A stretch of DNA of 64,000 nucleotides from Microbacterium oryzae. GTDB lineage: Bacteria > Actinomycetota > Actinomycetes > Actinomycetales > Microbacteriaceae. The DNA lies in the NCBI RefSeq assembly GCF_009735645.1, contig NZ_CP032550.1, positions 2,232,001 to 2,296,000 of the forward strand, given 5' to 3'. The translations under genes were made by a program, and so were the position numbers. Numbering within the stretch: the first letter of the stretch is position 1; each line of letters opens with the position of its first letter. The notes beneath the pieces are model-generated. The model did no database searches and was not told the origin of the DNA. It worked only from the letters and a program-made list of their open reading frames with translations. Below are positions 46,218 to 53,443 of this stretch, in pieces.

Positions 46218-47711
46218 ATGGATGCCATGGCCCAGGATCGTCACCGCCGCGTCATGGAGAGCGTGCGCAGAGCGCTCTGGAGCGACTCCTCCCACGCGGC
46301 GCCGACCGAGATGCTCACGGTCATCGACGACGCCATGGTCGTGCGGATCATCGACCTCGCGATGCGCGTGTGCGAGGTGATGCTGTCGGTCGGCGCATCG
46401 GCCAAGGAGGTCGTGCTCGCCGCGCTCCGCATCACCGGCGCCTACGGCCTGAAGAGCGTTCACGTCAACGTGACGTACAACTCGGTGACGGTCTCCGATC
46501 ATCGCGGCGGCGACGGCCATCCCGTCACCCTCATGCAGGTCGTCCGGTCGGCCGTGCCCGACCACGCGAAGCTCCAGCGGCTGCAGGCGCTCGTCACCGA
46601 CATTGAGGAGGGCCTGGACCTCCGGGAGGCGCGGACGCGCTTCCGCGAGATCCGCCGCACGCCGTTCCTCTATCGACCCGGGGTCGTCATCTTCGCGCAG
46701 GCCATGCTCGCCGTCGGCGTCGGGGTGATGTTCGGGGCGTCGTGGATCGTCCTCGTCGTGACGTTCCTCGCCGCGCTCGGCGTCGCCGGATCGCAGGCGG
46801 GGCTCGCGAAGCTGCGCGTGCCGATGTTCTTCACGCAGATCTCCGGCGCCTTCGTCCTGACCATCGCGACGGTGATCACGGCCGTGCTCGCGCAGATGGG
46901 CGTGGAGCCCTTCACCGACGTGCGACCGACCATCGTCGTGTCGTCGGGGATCGTCCTCATGCTCGCCGGCCTCGCGGTGGTGGGCGCCGCGCAGGACGCC
47001 ATCGACGGCTTCGCGCTCACCGCGGGCGGGCGCATCCTCGAGCTCACCCTGCAGACCCTGGGCGTGGTGCTCGGGATCGTGGTCGGCCTGCAGCTCGCGA
47101 GCGCGCTGGGCGTCGGGCTGCAGCTGCCAGCGGAGGCGCTCCCGCTCGGATCCTTCCCGGGTCAGATCATCGGGGCCATCCTCGTCGCCGTCACCGTCGC
47201 GGTCGTGAACGGCGCGGGGCTGCGCATCGTCGTGGTGAGCGTGGTGCTCGCCGCCATCGGCTGGATCGGGTACGCGATCCCGTCCACGGCGGGGATCGAC
47301 GCCGCCGCCTCGAGTTTCGTCGGCGCCTTCGCCGCCAGCCTCTTCGGAGCCTTCATCGCCTACCGCCTGCGCGTGCCATCCGTCGCTGTCACGACCGCCG
47401 CGATCGTGCCGCTGGTGCCCGGCTCGGCCGTCTTCCGCGGGCTCCTCGGGTTCGTCGAGGCGGGGGACGACACCGGGCGGCTCATCGTCGCCGCCCAGGC
47501 CCTCGTGACCGCCGGGATGATCGGCATCGCCCTCGCCGCGGGCGCGACGCTGGGCCTCTTCATCGGATCGCCCCTGCGCGCCTCGCTCGACGGCGTCCGC
47601 ATGCGCGTCCGGACGACCGCGCGGCCGCGCGCCGCCGCGGGGGCGGGGCGCATCGTCGCGGTGCCGCGCCGCGAGGAGGGTGAGCCGGGGGCCGCTGCTC
47701 CGGGTCAGTAG
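46218..47711 (+). CDS. threonine/serine exporter, ThrE family
   Basis: 497 residues: a cytoplasmic N-terminal ThrE domain ([33 protein letters not shown]), then about ten membrane helices covering the ThrE and ThrE_2 halves fused, as in Corynebacterium ThrE. Exports threonine and serine by proton antiport in the family. It may start at 46218 or the ATG three codons on (46227). The C-terminal tail is basic and Ala-rich. Ribosome access could be affected by the hairpin ending at 46211. Confidence 0.92.
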   Translation: MDAMAQDRHRRVMESVRRALWSDSSHAAPTEMLTVIDDAMVVRIIDLAMRVCEVMLSVGASAKEVVLAALRITGAYGLKSVHVNVTYNSVTVSDHRGGDGHPVTLMQVVRSAVPDHAKLQRLQALVTDIEEGLDLREARTRFREIRRTPFLYRPGVVIFAQAMLAVGVGVMFGASWIVLVVTFLAALGVAGSQAGLAKLRVPMFFTQISGAFVLTIATVITAVLAQMGVEPFTDVRPTIVVSSGIVLMLAGLAVVGAAQDAIDGFALTAGGRILELTLQTLGVVLGIVVGLQLASALGVGLQLPAEALPLGSFPGQIIGAILVAVTVAVVNGAGLRIVVVSVVLAAIGWIGYAIPSTAGIDAAASSFVGAFAASLFGAFIAYRLRVPSVAVTTAAIVPLVPGSAVFRGLLGFVEAGDDTGRLIVAAQALVTAGMIGIALAAGATLGLFIGSPLRASLDGVRMRVRTTARPRAAAGAGRIVAVPRREEGEPGAAAPGQ

Positions 47712-47720
47712 GCTGGCGCC

Positions 47721-48140
47721 ATGGATCTCAGAGTCGCCGCGTACGCCGTCATCGTCGACGACCAGGACCGCCTGCTGCTCTCGCGTTGGATCGAGGGATC
47801 GAAGCCCGCGTGGACGCTCCCCGGCGGCGGCATGGACCCGGGGGAGCACCCCGAGCACACCTGCCGCCGCGAGGTGCGCGAGGAGACGGGCTACGAGGTG
47901 GCGCTCGGCGGCGTCCTCGGCGTCGACTCCGCCGTGATCCCCGCGCGGAAGCGGCTGTCCGGAGTGGGGGACCTCCAGGCGCTGCGGATCATCTACCGGG
48001 CGACGATCACCGGCGGATCGCTCGCCTACGAGATCGACGGCTCCACCGACATGGCCGAGTGGATCCCGCTGTCGCGGGTGCGGTCGATCGAGCGCGTCTC
48101 GCTCGTCGACACGGCGCTGCGGATGGCGGGGCTGCTGTGA
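47721..48140 (+). CDS. Nudix hydrolase
   Basis: 139 residues. Complete Nudix box [18 protein letters not shown] followed by REETGYE (GX5EX7REUXEEXGU) near residue 37-59, needed for Mg2+ binding and cleavage of nucleoside-diphosphate-linked substrates. Starts 9 bp after thrE and 14 bp before aroQ, so probably in one operon. Substrate unknown. Confidence 0.92.
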   Translation: MDLRVAAYAVIVDDQDRLLLSRWIEGSKPAWTLPGGGMDPGEHPEHTCRREVREETGYEVALGGVLGVDSAVIPARKRLSGVGDLQALRIIYRATITGGSLAYEIDGSTDMAEWIPLSRVRSIERVSLVDTALRMAGLL

Positions 48141-48154
48141 GAGAGGAGCGCCCC

Positions 48155-48595
48155 GTGCACAACCGGATCCTGCTCGTCAACGGACCGAACCTCAACCTCC
48201 TGGGCGCCCGCGAGCCGGAGATCTACGGCTCGGACACGCTCGACGACGTCGTCTCCCGCGTGGAGCGCACGGCGTCGGAGCTCGGCTTCGCCGTGCGGGC
48301 GGTGCAGAGCAATCACGAGGGCGTGCTCATCGACGCCATCCACGCCGCGCGCGAGGACTGCGACGCCGTGGTGATCAACCCCGGCGCCTTCACGCACACG
48401 TCCGTGGCCCTGCGCGATGCGCTCACCGGCGTGCACCTGCCGTTCGTCGAGGTGCACATCTCCAACGTGCACGCGCGCGAGCCGTTCCGGCACCACTCGT
48501 ACCTCTCCGACGTGGCGAGCTGCGTCATCGTCGGAGCGGGCGTGCAGGGGTACGTCTTCGCCGTCCAGCGGATCGCGGCCCTGCTCGCGAGCTGA
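48155..48595 (+). CDS. aroQ: type II 3-dehydroquinate dehydratase
   Basis: Third step of the shikimate pathway. 146 residues from the GTG at 48155, with GAGAGGAG upstream. Family motifs: [20 protein letters not shown] (catalytic Tyr near 25), [26 protein letters not shown] and VEVHISN (catalytic His). It stands apart from other aro genes here. Confidence 0.95.
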   Translation: MHNRILLVNGPNLNLLGAREPEIYGSDTLDDVVSRVERTASELGFAVRAVQSNHEGVLIDAIHAAREDCDAVVINPGAFTHTSVALRDALTGVHLPFVEVHISNVHAREPFRHHSYLSDVASCVIVGAGVQGYVFAVQRIAALLAS

Positions 48596-48597
48596 GA

Positions 48598-49107
48598 TCA
48601 GCGGATGGCGGCGATCGGGTCGGTGATGTCGGCGACGGTGGCGCCGTAGGCCGCGATCAGGGCGTCGGCGTCGACATAGAGGGTGTAGCCGCGGGCTCCC
48701 GCCCCCATCGAGACGCGCTTTCCGACCATCCGCTCGTCGGCGTAGACGGGCCAGTCGTTCGCGGAGCCGAGCGGCACGATGGTGCCGCGCTCGTAGCCGG
48801 TCGCGGCGAGGGCGAGTGGCGGCTCGGGCAGGCGCAGTTTGTTGACGCCGACCACCGAGCGGAGCTTGCCCCACGAGATCGCGCGGTCGCCCGGCACGAG
48901 GGCGAAGTAGTACTGATCGCCCTTGCCCTTGACGACGAGCGTCTTGACGATGTCGGAGGGCGCGATGCCGCGCAGCGCCGCCGCCTCTTCGAGGGAATCC
49001 GCGGCGGGCGACGCCTGCACGTCGATGTCCAGGCCGCGCGCGTCGGCGGCCTCGCGCACGCGGCGCGTGGCGTCGTCGGCGGTCATCGGGGAGTCAGCCC
49101 GAGCCAT
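48598..49107 (-). CDS. YbaK/ProX-type aminoacyl-tRNA deacylase domain protein
   Basis: 169 residues. Core YbaK fold: IVKTLVVKGKGDQYYFALVP with the conserved Lys, then GYERGTIVPLGS. Such proteins hydrolyse mischarged tRNAs (for example Cys-tRNA-Pro or Ala-tRNA-Pro); the exact substrate is not clear. It starts at 49107 or at the ATG seven codons later (49086). Converges on aroQ with a 2-bp gap. Confidence 0.88.
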   Translation of the reverse strand: MARADSPMTADDATRRVREAADARGLDIDVQASPAADSLEEAAALRGIAPSDIVKTLVVKGKGDQYYFALVPGDRAISWGKLRSVVGVNKLRLPEPPLALAATGYERGTIVPLGSANDWPVYADERMVGKRVSMGAGARGYTLYVDADALIAAYGATVADITDPIAAIR

Positions 49108-49126
49108 CCCGGCGCGCCCATATCAC

Positions 49127-49202
49127 CAGACGATGTCGTCTCACCGAGGGGACACGGCCGGCTGCGGCATTGCGTGTCGGTTCGGTGAGACGACATCGTC
49201 TG
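49127..49202. repeat. REP-like palindromic element, copy 2
   Basis: 76 bp with perfect 21-bp arms: 49127-49147 is the exact reverse complement of 49182-49202 (arms contain GACGATGTCGTCTCACCGA). The 34-bp core shares GACACGG and GCGTGTCGG-type segments with copy 1 at 27070. Sits between two minus-strand genes. Confidence 0.9.
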
Positions 49203-49225
49203 ATGCGGGAAGGACGAGGCGCGGC

Positions 49226-49753
49226 TCAGGCGTCGGGCGCGGCCAGCGGGTCGTCCGCCACCCACAGCTCGTCGTCGGCACGCAGCGTCTGCCATGCGGC
49301 GTAGAGCACGCCGACCGCGGCGCCGATGCCGAGGATGAGGGCGATGACCGGACCGGCGCTCGACTTCTTCTTCGGCGGGGGAACGGGAGCCGAGCCCAGG
49401 TGGGCGAGCTTCGCGCGCGCGTCGGCCGAAGCGTCCCACGCGGAGAGCGCCTTGCCCGCAACGGTGCCGGCGACCGGCAGCAGCGAGAGCTGGACGAACT
49501 TCTTCGAGGCGCTCATGCCGCGATCGACATACGGACGTGCGCGGTCCACGTAGGGTCCGACGTGCTCGTGGTACTTCTCCTCGACCGTCGGAGCGACCTG
49601 CTGCCGTCCGAACGTCTCGAGCTGGCGGCCCGCCTGCTTGGCGAGCTCTGCAGCGCTGGCGGCGACGACCTGCTGTGCCTCCCAGACATGCGCCGCGGAC
49701 TGCTGGAGCTTCTTGAGCTCCTTCTTCTGCTTTTTGCTGAGGTCGAGGCTCAC
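49226..49753 (-). CDS. hypothetical coiled-coil, single-span membrane protein
   Basis: 175 residues from the GTG at 49753 (VSLDLSKKQKKELKKLQQ). A Lys-rich start and a long Ala/Gln/Glu helical segment to about residue 110, with a Tyr-Val-Asp repeat YVDRARPYVDRG, then a Pro/Lys linker (VPPPKKKSS). One C-terminal membrane helix (AGPVIALILGIGAAVGVLYA) and an acidic tail follow. This layout is common in actinobacteria near the cyclophilin gene; function unknown. Confidence 0.8.
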   Translation of the reverse strand: MSLDLSKKQKKELKKLQQSAAHVWEAQQVVAASAAELAKQAGRQLETFGRQQVAPTVEEKYHEHVGPYVDRARPYVDRGMSASKKFVQLSLLPVAGTVAGKALSAWDASADARAKLAHLGSAPVPPPKKKSSAGPVIALILGIGAAVGVLYAAWQTLRADDELWVADDPLAAPDA

Positions 49754-49850
49754 GTGTGCCCTCCCGCGTCGATGGGGTCTGCTTTCGACCATCCTGCCAG
49801 ATGGTGCCGCGGATCAGCGCCGCCCTTGCGGACTCTGCGAGAATGTGCGC

Positions 49851-50408
49851 ATGACTCAGCACACCGCCGTCGCGACCATCCACACCAACCACGGCGACAT
49901 CGTGGTCAACCTCTTCGGCGACCACGCGCCCAAGACTGTCGAGAACTTCGTCGGGCTCTCCGACGGCTCGAAGGAGTGGACCGACCCCCGCACGGGCAAG
50001 CCCGGCGAGGGAGCGCTCTACCAGGACGTCATCTTCCACCGCATCATCCCGAACTTCATGATCCAGGGCGGCGACCCGCTCGGCCAGGGCGTCGGCGGCC
50101 CCGGCTACCAGTTCGACGACGAGATCCACCCGGAGCTCGACTTCAACGCTCCCTACAAGCTGGCCATGGCGAACGCCGGCAAGCGCCCCAACGCGATCAC
50201 GGGCAAGATGAGCGGCACCAACGGCTCGCAGTTCTTCATCACCACCGACCCGACGCCGTGGCTGCAGGGCAAGCACACGATCTTCGGCGAGGTCGCCGAC
50301 GACGCCTCCCGTGCGGTCGTCGACGCGATCGCCGCAGTGCCGACCGGCGCCGGCGACCGTCCCCGCCAGGACGTCGTCATCTCGTCGATCGACATCGCGT
50401 CGGTCTGA
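49851..50408 (+). CDS. cyclophilin-type peptidyl-prolyl cis-trans isomerase
   Basis: 185 residues, cytoplasmic (no signal). Catalytic and drug-site motifs FHRIIPNFMIQGGDPLGQG and GKMSGTNGSQFFIT are intact. Catalyses proline isomerisation. The ATG at 49851 is chosen over an in-frame ATG 71 codons upstream that overlaps the divergent gene. A 4-bp gap separates it from the rhomboid gene; this pair is conserved near actinobacterial origins. Confidence 0.95.
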   Translation: MTQHTAVATIHTNHGDIVVNLFGDHAPKTVENFVGLSDGSKEWTDPRTGKPGEGALYQDVIFHRIIPNFMIQGGDPLGQGVGGPGYQFDDEIHPELDFNAPYKLAMANAGKRPNAITGKMSGTNGSQFFITTDPTPWLQGKHTIFGEVADDASRAVVDAIAAVPTGAGDRPRQDVVISSIDIASV

Positions 50409-50412
50409 CCGC

Positions 50413-51312
50413 GTGACCGCCGCCGACCGTCCTCGCAATACGGACGACTTCTGCTACCGGCATCCCGATCGGCAGAGCTTCGTCCTGTGTCAGCGGTGTC
50501 TGCGCACCATCTGCGCGGAGTGCCAGACGCAGGGGCCGGTCGGCGTGGTCTGCCCGGAGTGCATGAAGGAGCAGCGGAAGAGCCGCACGAGCGCGCAGCG
50601 ACGCGCTGAGCGCCGCTGGGGCGGCCGGTCCGTCTCCGCGGTCGGCGGTCGCCCGCGCGCGATGGGCTGGATCGCGGGCGTCACCGCCGCGGTCTACCTC
50701 CTCCAGATGCTCGACACCTACGCGCTCGGCGGCGCCCTCGGCGTGCAGTACTGGCTGATGTTCTACGCGCCGGCGCTGTACCCCGACCTCACGGCCGTGT
50801 TCCAGCCGTGGCGGCTCGCCACGGTGGCGCTCGTGCACGGCGGCTTCTGGCATGTGGGGCTCAACCTGCTCTCGCTGTGGATGATCGGACGCATCCTGGA
50901 GCCGATCATCGGCACCGCGCGGTTCCTCGCCGTGTACGCCCTGTCCACGATCGGCGGCTCCGTGGCGGTGGCGCTCCTGGCCTTCTCGACGCCCGTCGTC
51001 GGCGCCTCCGGGGCGGTGTTCGGGCTTCTCGGCGTGCTGCTCGTGATCGGCCGGCACCTCGGCGGGGACATCCGCGGCATCCTCGTCGTGCTCGGGATCA
51101 ACCTCGTCATCGGATTCGTGCCGGGCTTCAACGTCTCCTGGCAGGCGCACGTGGGCGGGCTCGTGACCGGCCTCATCGTGGGGCTCATCCTCGCGCGCAC
51201 GAGCGAGCGCAGCCGACGCGGGCTCCGCATCGCGCTGCTGTCCCTCGTCCTCGTGGGACTCCTCGCGCTGCTGGCACTCCCGCCGGTGCTGCATCCCGCC
51301 GCGTTCGCCTGA
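50413..51312 (+). CDS. rhomboid-family intramembrane serine protease
   Basis: 299 residues, GTG start at 50413. The N-terminal Cys/His zinc ribbon (CYRHPD, CQRC, CAEC, CPEC; residues about 13-50) resembles a B-box. A basic linker is followed by six or seven membrane helices. The catalytic Ser lies in GASGAVFGLLG near residue 200 and the catalytic His in WQAHVGGLVTG near 243. The HVGLNLLSLW motif in the second helix supplies the usual His/Asn. Natural substrate unknown. Confidence 0.93.
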   Translation: MTAADRPRNTDDFCYRHPDRQSFVLCQRCLRTICAECQTQGPVGVVCPECMKEQRKSRTSAQRRAERRWGGRSVSAVGGRPRAMGWIAGVTAAVYLLQMLDTYALGGALGVQYWLMFYAPALYPDLTAVFQPWRLATVALVHGGFWHVGLNLLSLWMIGRILEPIIGTARFLAVYALSTIGGSVAVALLAFSTPVVGASGAVFGLLGVLLVIGRHLGGDIRGILVVLGINLVIGFVPGFNVSWQAHVGGLVTGLIVGLILARTSERSRRGLRIALLSLVLVGLLALLALPPVLHPAAFA

Positions 51313-51330
51313 CGCAGGCCTCTCTCGCAC

Positions 51331-51360
51331 AAGGGCCGGACCCCTCGGGGTCCGGCCCTT
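51331..51360 (+). terminator. terminator after the rhomboid gene
   Basis: AAGGGCCGGACCC (51331-51343) pairs perfectly with GGGTCCGGCCCTT (51348-51360); CTCG is the loop. Confidence 0.88.
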
Positions 51361-51379
51361 CGTCGTTCTCCCGGCGGAG

Positions 51380-51563
51380 TTCTCCACAGGTTCTCCACAG
51401 CTGTGGGGAGGTTCTCCACGGTTAACCCGGCGTTCTGCACGGGCTCTCCACCGGGTTCTCCACCTGATTTCCCCACTTCTCCACCGAGTTATCCACAGCG
51501 TTATCCCCACTTGGGGATGAATTACACGGCTGTTGTTCACAGCTGTGGGCGGCCCTGGGGATG
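51380..51563. repeat. phased array of DnaA-box-like 9-mers
   Basis: In a 368-bp gene-free gap (51313-51680). 9-mers start at 51380, 51391 (TTCTCCACA), 51402 (reverse, TGTGGGGAG), 51412 (TTCTCCACG), 51433, 51444, 51456, 51467 (weak), 51477, 51489 (TTATCCACA, perfect), 51501 (TTATCCCCA), 51511 (reverse), 51533, 51544 (reverse) and 51555 (reverse). Steps are 10-12 bp or about 21-22 bp, so most sites face the same side of the helix. The first two form a perfect 11-bp tandem repeat (GTTCTCCACAG). No promoter or gene is evident between 51564 and 51680 apart from the leader of the next gene. Confidence 0.8.
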
Positions 51564-51680
51564 AATCACACGGTTGTCATTCGCTCACGGATCCCGTGAG
51601 ACGCCGTAGAGACCCCCGCCCGTTCTCCTGCCGGAAACCTCGTTGGCGTAGGCTCGCTCTCGAGCGCGAAAGGATCTGCG

Positions 51681-52265
51681 ATGACCGACCCGCTGCAGCT
51701 CGGCCCCGAGCACGACTCCCCGCGGCGCGCCAAGCGCACCGCGAAGAAGCGCCGTGGCGCGTGGACCGCGGTTCTCACGATCTTCGGCGTCCTCCTCCTC
51801 GTGGGGGGAGTGGCGATCGGCGCCTCGACCCTCCTGGCGCCGCAGGCCGTCGAACACGCTTACGGCACCGTCAAGGTCAGTGTGGCCGAGAAGGTGCAGG
51901 AGGTGCAGGAGGAGGTCTTCGAGGAGCTCCCCAGCGTCAAGAAGGGCGCGTCCGGCGGGAAGACCGAGCTCGACTGGTGCGACGGCACCTTCACGGAGAT
52001 GCTCTCGTACGAGCGCGAGGGCGTGCCACCGGTCTGGGCCGCGCACAACAACTGCGGCGGCGACGTCATCCTGCCGTGGGAGAAGGGCCAGCGCCTGCGC
52101 ATCGAGGGCAGCGACCAGGTCTACGAGATCGTGGACATCCGCTACACCTCGAAGATCTGGTCCTCGACCGCCGACCTCGTCGGGCTGAAGGGCGAGTTCG
52201 CGCTCCAGTCGTGCTTCTACGGCGAGGACCGCATGAAGTTCATCGGCCTCGAGCCCGTCGAGTAG
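51681..52265 (+). CDS. membrane-anchored sortase-like protein
   Basis: 194 residues. Basic cytoplasmic N-terminus, one membrane helix (WTAVLTIFGVLLLVGGVAIG), a Val/Glu-rich stalk, then a small beta domain. VWAAHNNCGGDVILPWEKG, YEIVDIRY and FALQSCFYGEDRMKFIGL line up with sortase elements: His in the GHN/GHR segment, Cys of TLxTC, and the following Arg. It is shorter than most sortases and departs from TLxTC, so catalysis is uncertain. No sorting-signal substrate gene lies beside it. Its 3' end overlaps the convergent MFS gene by 49 bp. Confidence 0.75.
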   Translation: MTDPLQLGPEHDSPRRAKRTAKKRRGAWTAVLTIFGVLLLVGGVAIGASTLLAPQAVEHAYGTVKVSVAEKVQEVQEEVFEELPSVKKGASGGKTELDWCDGTFTEMLSYEREGVPPVWAAHNNCGGDVILPWEKGQRLRIEGSDQVYEIVDIRYTSKIWSSTADLVGLKGEFALQSCFYGEDRMKFIGLEPVE

Positions 52266-53443
52266 CGCAGCCACGGCAGCACGCCGCCGCACGCCAGCAC
52301 GGGCACCGCGAGCAGGACGTACATCGCCCCGTACGCGTCGGGCAGCCATGACGCGGGGCTCGGCAGGAGCAGCGCCCCCGCGAGAAGCGGCGCGACGACC
52401 GGCGCCAGCGTGTTCGCGACGTTGAAGACCCCGAGGCCGAAGGCCGACGCCTCGGGCGGCAGGGCAGCCTGAACGAGCGAGCGGGTGGCGGTGTATCCCG
52501 CTCCCACGCCGACCCCGGCGACGGCGGTCGCGATGAGGAACGGCCCCATCGCCGTCGCGATGCCGCGCCCGATCATCGCCGCCGCGACCAGCACCAGCGC
52601 CGCGCCGAGGAGCCTGCGGGGGTCGGCTTTCGAGAGCGGGGTCGCGGCGATGGCGCTCGCAGTCGCGGTGACGGCGACCGCGCCCAGGAGCGTGGCCAGC
52701 GACACCATGCGCACGGCGTCGGCCTCCGACAGGTGCCACCGATCGAGAAAGAGATACAGCCCGAAGGTGAGGCCGGCCGCGAGCTCGACCGCGAGCACGA
52801 AGCGGATGAGCGATGCGGCCAGGAAGGCGCGCGTCAGCACCGATCGGATGGCCGGCCGGCCACCGGTCGCGGCGGCGGTGGACGGGGCGTCGTCCCGCGG
52901 CAGACGACGCACGATGAGCAGGATGGCCGCGGTCGCGAGGGCGGGGACGGTGAGGATCATCCCGGTCAGGCTGTGCGGGAGGAGCGCCGCGAGAGCGAGC
53001 CCGGGGAGCGTCCCGACGAACGACGCCGCGGAGAAGACACCGGCCGCGCGCGTGCGGTCGGCCGGGGCGAGCCGTGCGGAGAGGAGGCCGTTGATGGCTC
53101 CGAAGCACGCGTTGTAGGCCGCCTGCGCGAGCATCCACGCCGCGCCGAGCCAGGCGATGTGCGTCGCGCTGATGAGCGCCCCGGAGGCGAGCAGACCGAC
53201 CACGGCGCCACCGACCAGCCAGCCCCGTCGCCCGGTCCGGCTGCGATCGGCGGCCCAGCCGAAGAGCGGATTGGCCACCATCGCCGTCGCGGAGCCGGCC
53301 GCGATGATCGCCGCGAGGGCGGATGGCGCGCCGTCGTCTCCGACGAGGTCGCGCGTGAGGACGGAGAGCCCGACGACGGCGGGGGCGGTGAGCGAGCCGA
53401 GCACTGCGCACTGCGCGATCGCGAGCAGCAGGATCCGTCTCAT
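52217..53443 (-). CDS. MFS transporter
   Basis: 408 residues with about 12 membrane spans; MFS signature loop NPLFGWAADRSRTGRRG between spans 2 and 3 and a related motif in the second half. Its ATG overlaps the LuxR stop as ATGA, so it is co-expressed with the regulator, which may control it. Substrate unknown (sugar or drug efflux both possible). The tail overlaps the sortase-like gene by 49 bp. Confidence 0.88.
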   Translation of the reverse strand: MRRILLLAIAQCAVLGSLTAPAVVGLSVLTRDLVGDDGAPSALAAIIAAGSATAMVANPLFGWAADRSRTGRRGWLVGGAVVGLLASGALISATHIAWLGAAWMLAQAAYNACFGAINGLLSARLAPADRTRAAGVFSAASFVGTLPGLALAALLPHSLTGMILTVPALATAAILLIVRRLPRDDAPSTAAATGGRPAIRSVLTRAFLAASLIRFVLAVELAAGLTFGLYLFLDRWHLSEADAVRMVSLATLLGAVAVTATASAIAATPLSKADPRRLLGAALVLVAAAMIGRGIATAMGPFLIATAVAGVGVGAGYTATRSLVQAALPPEASAFGLGVFNVANTLAPVVAPLLAGALLLPSPASWLPDAYGAMYVLLAVPVLACGGVLPWLRYSTGSRPMNFMRSSP

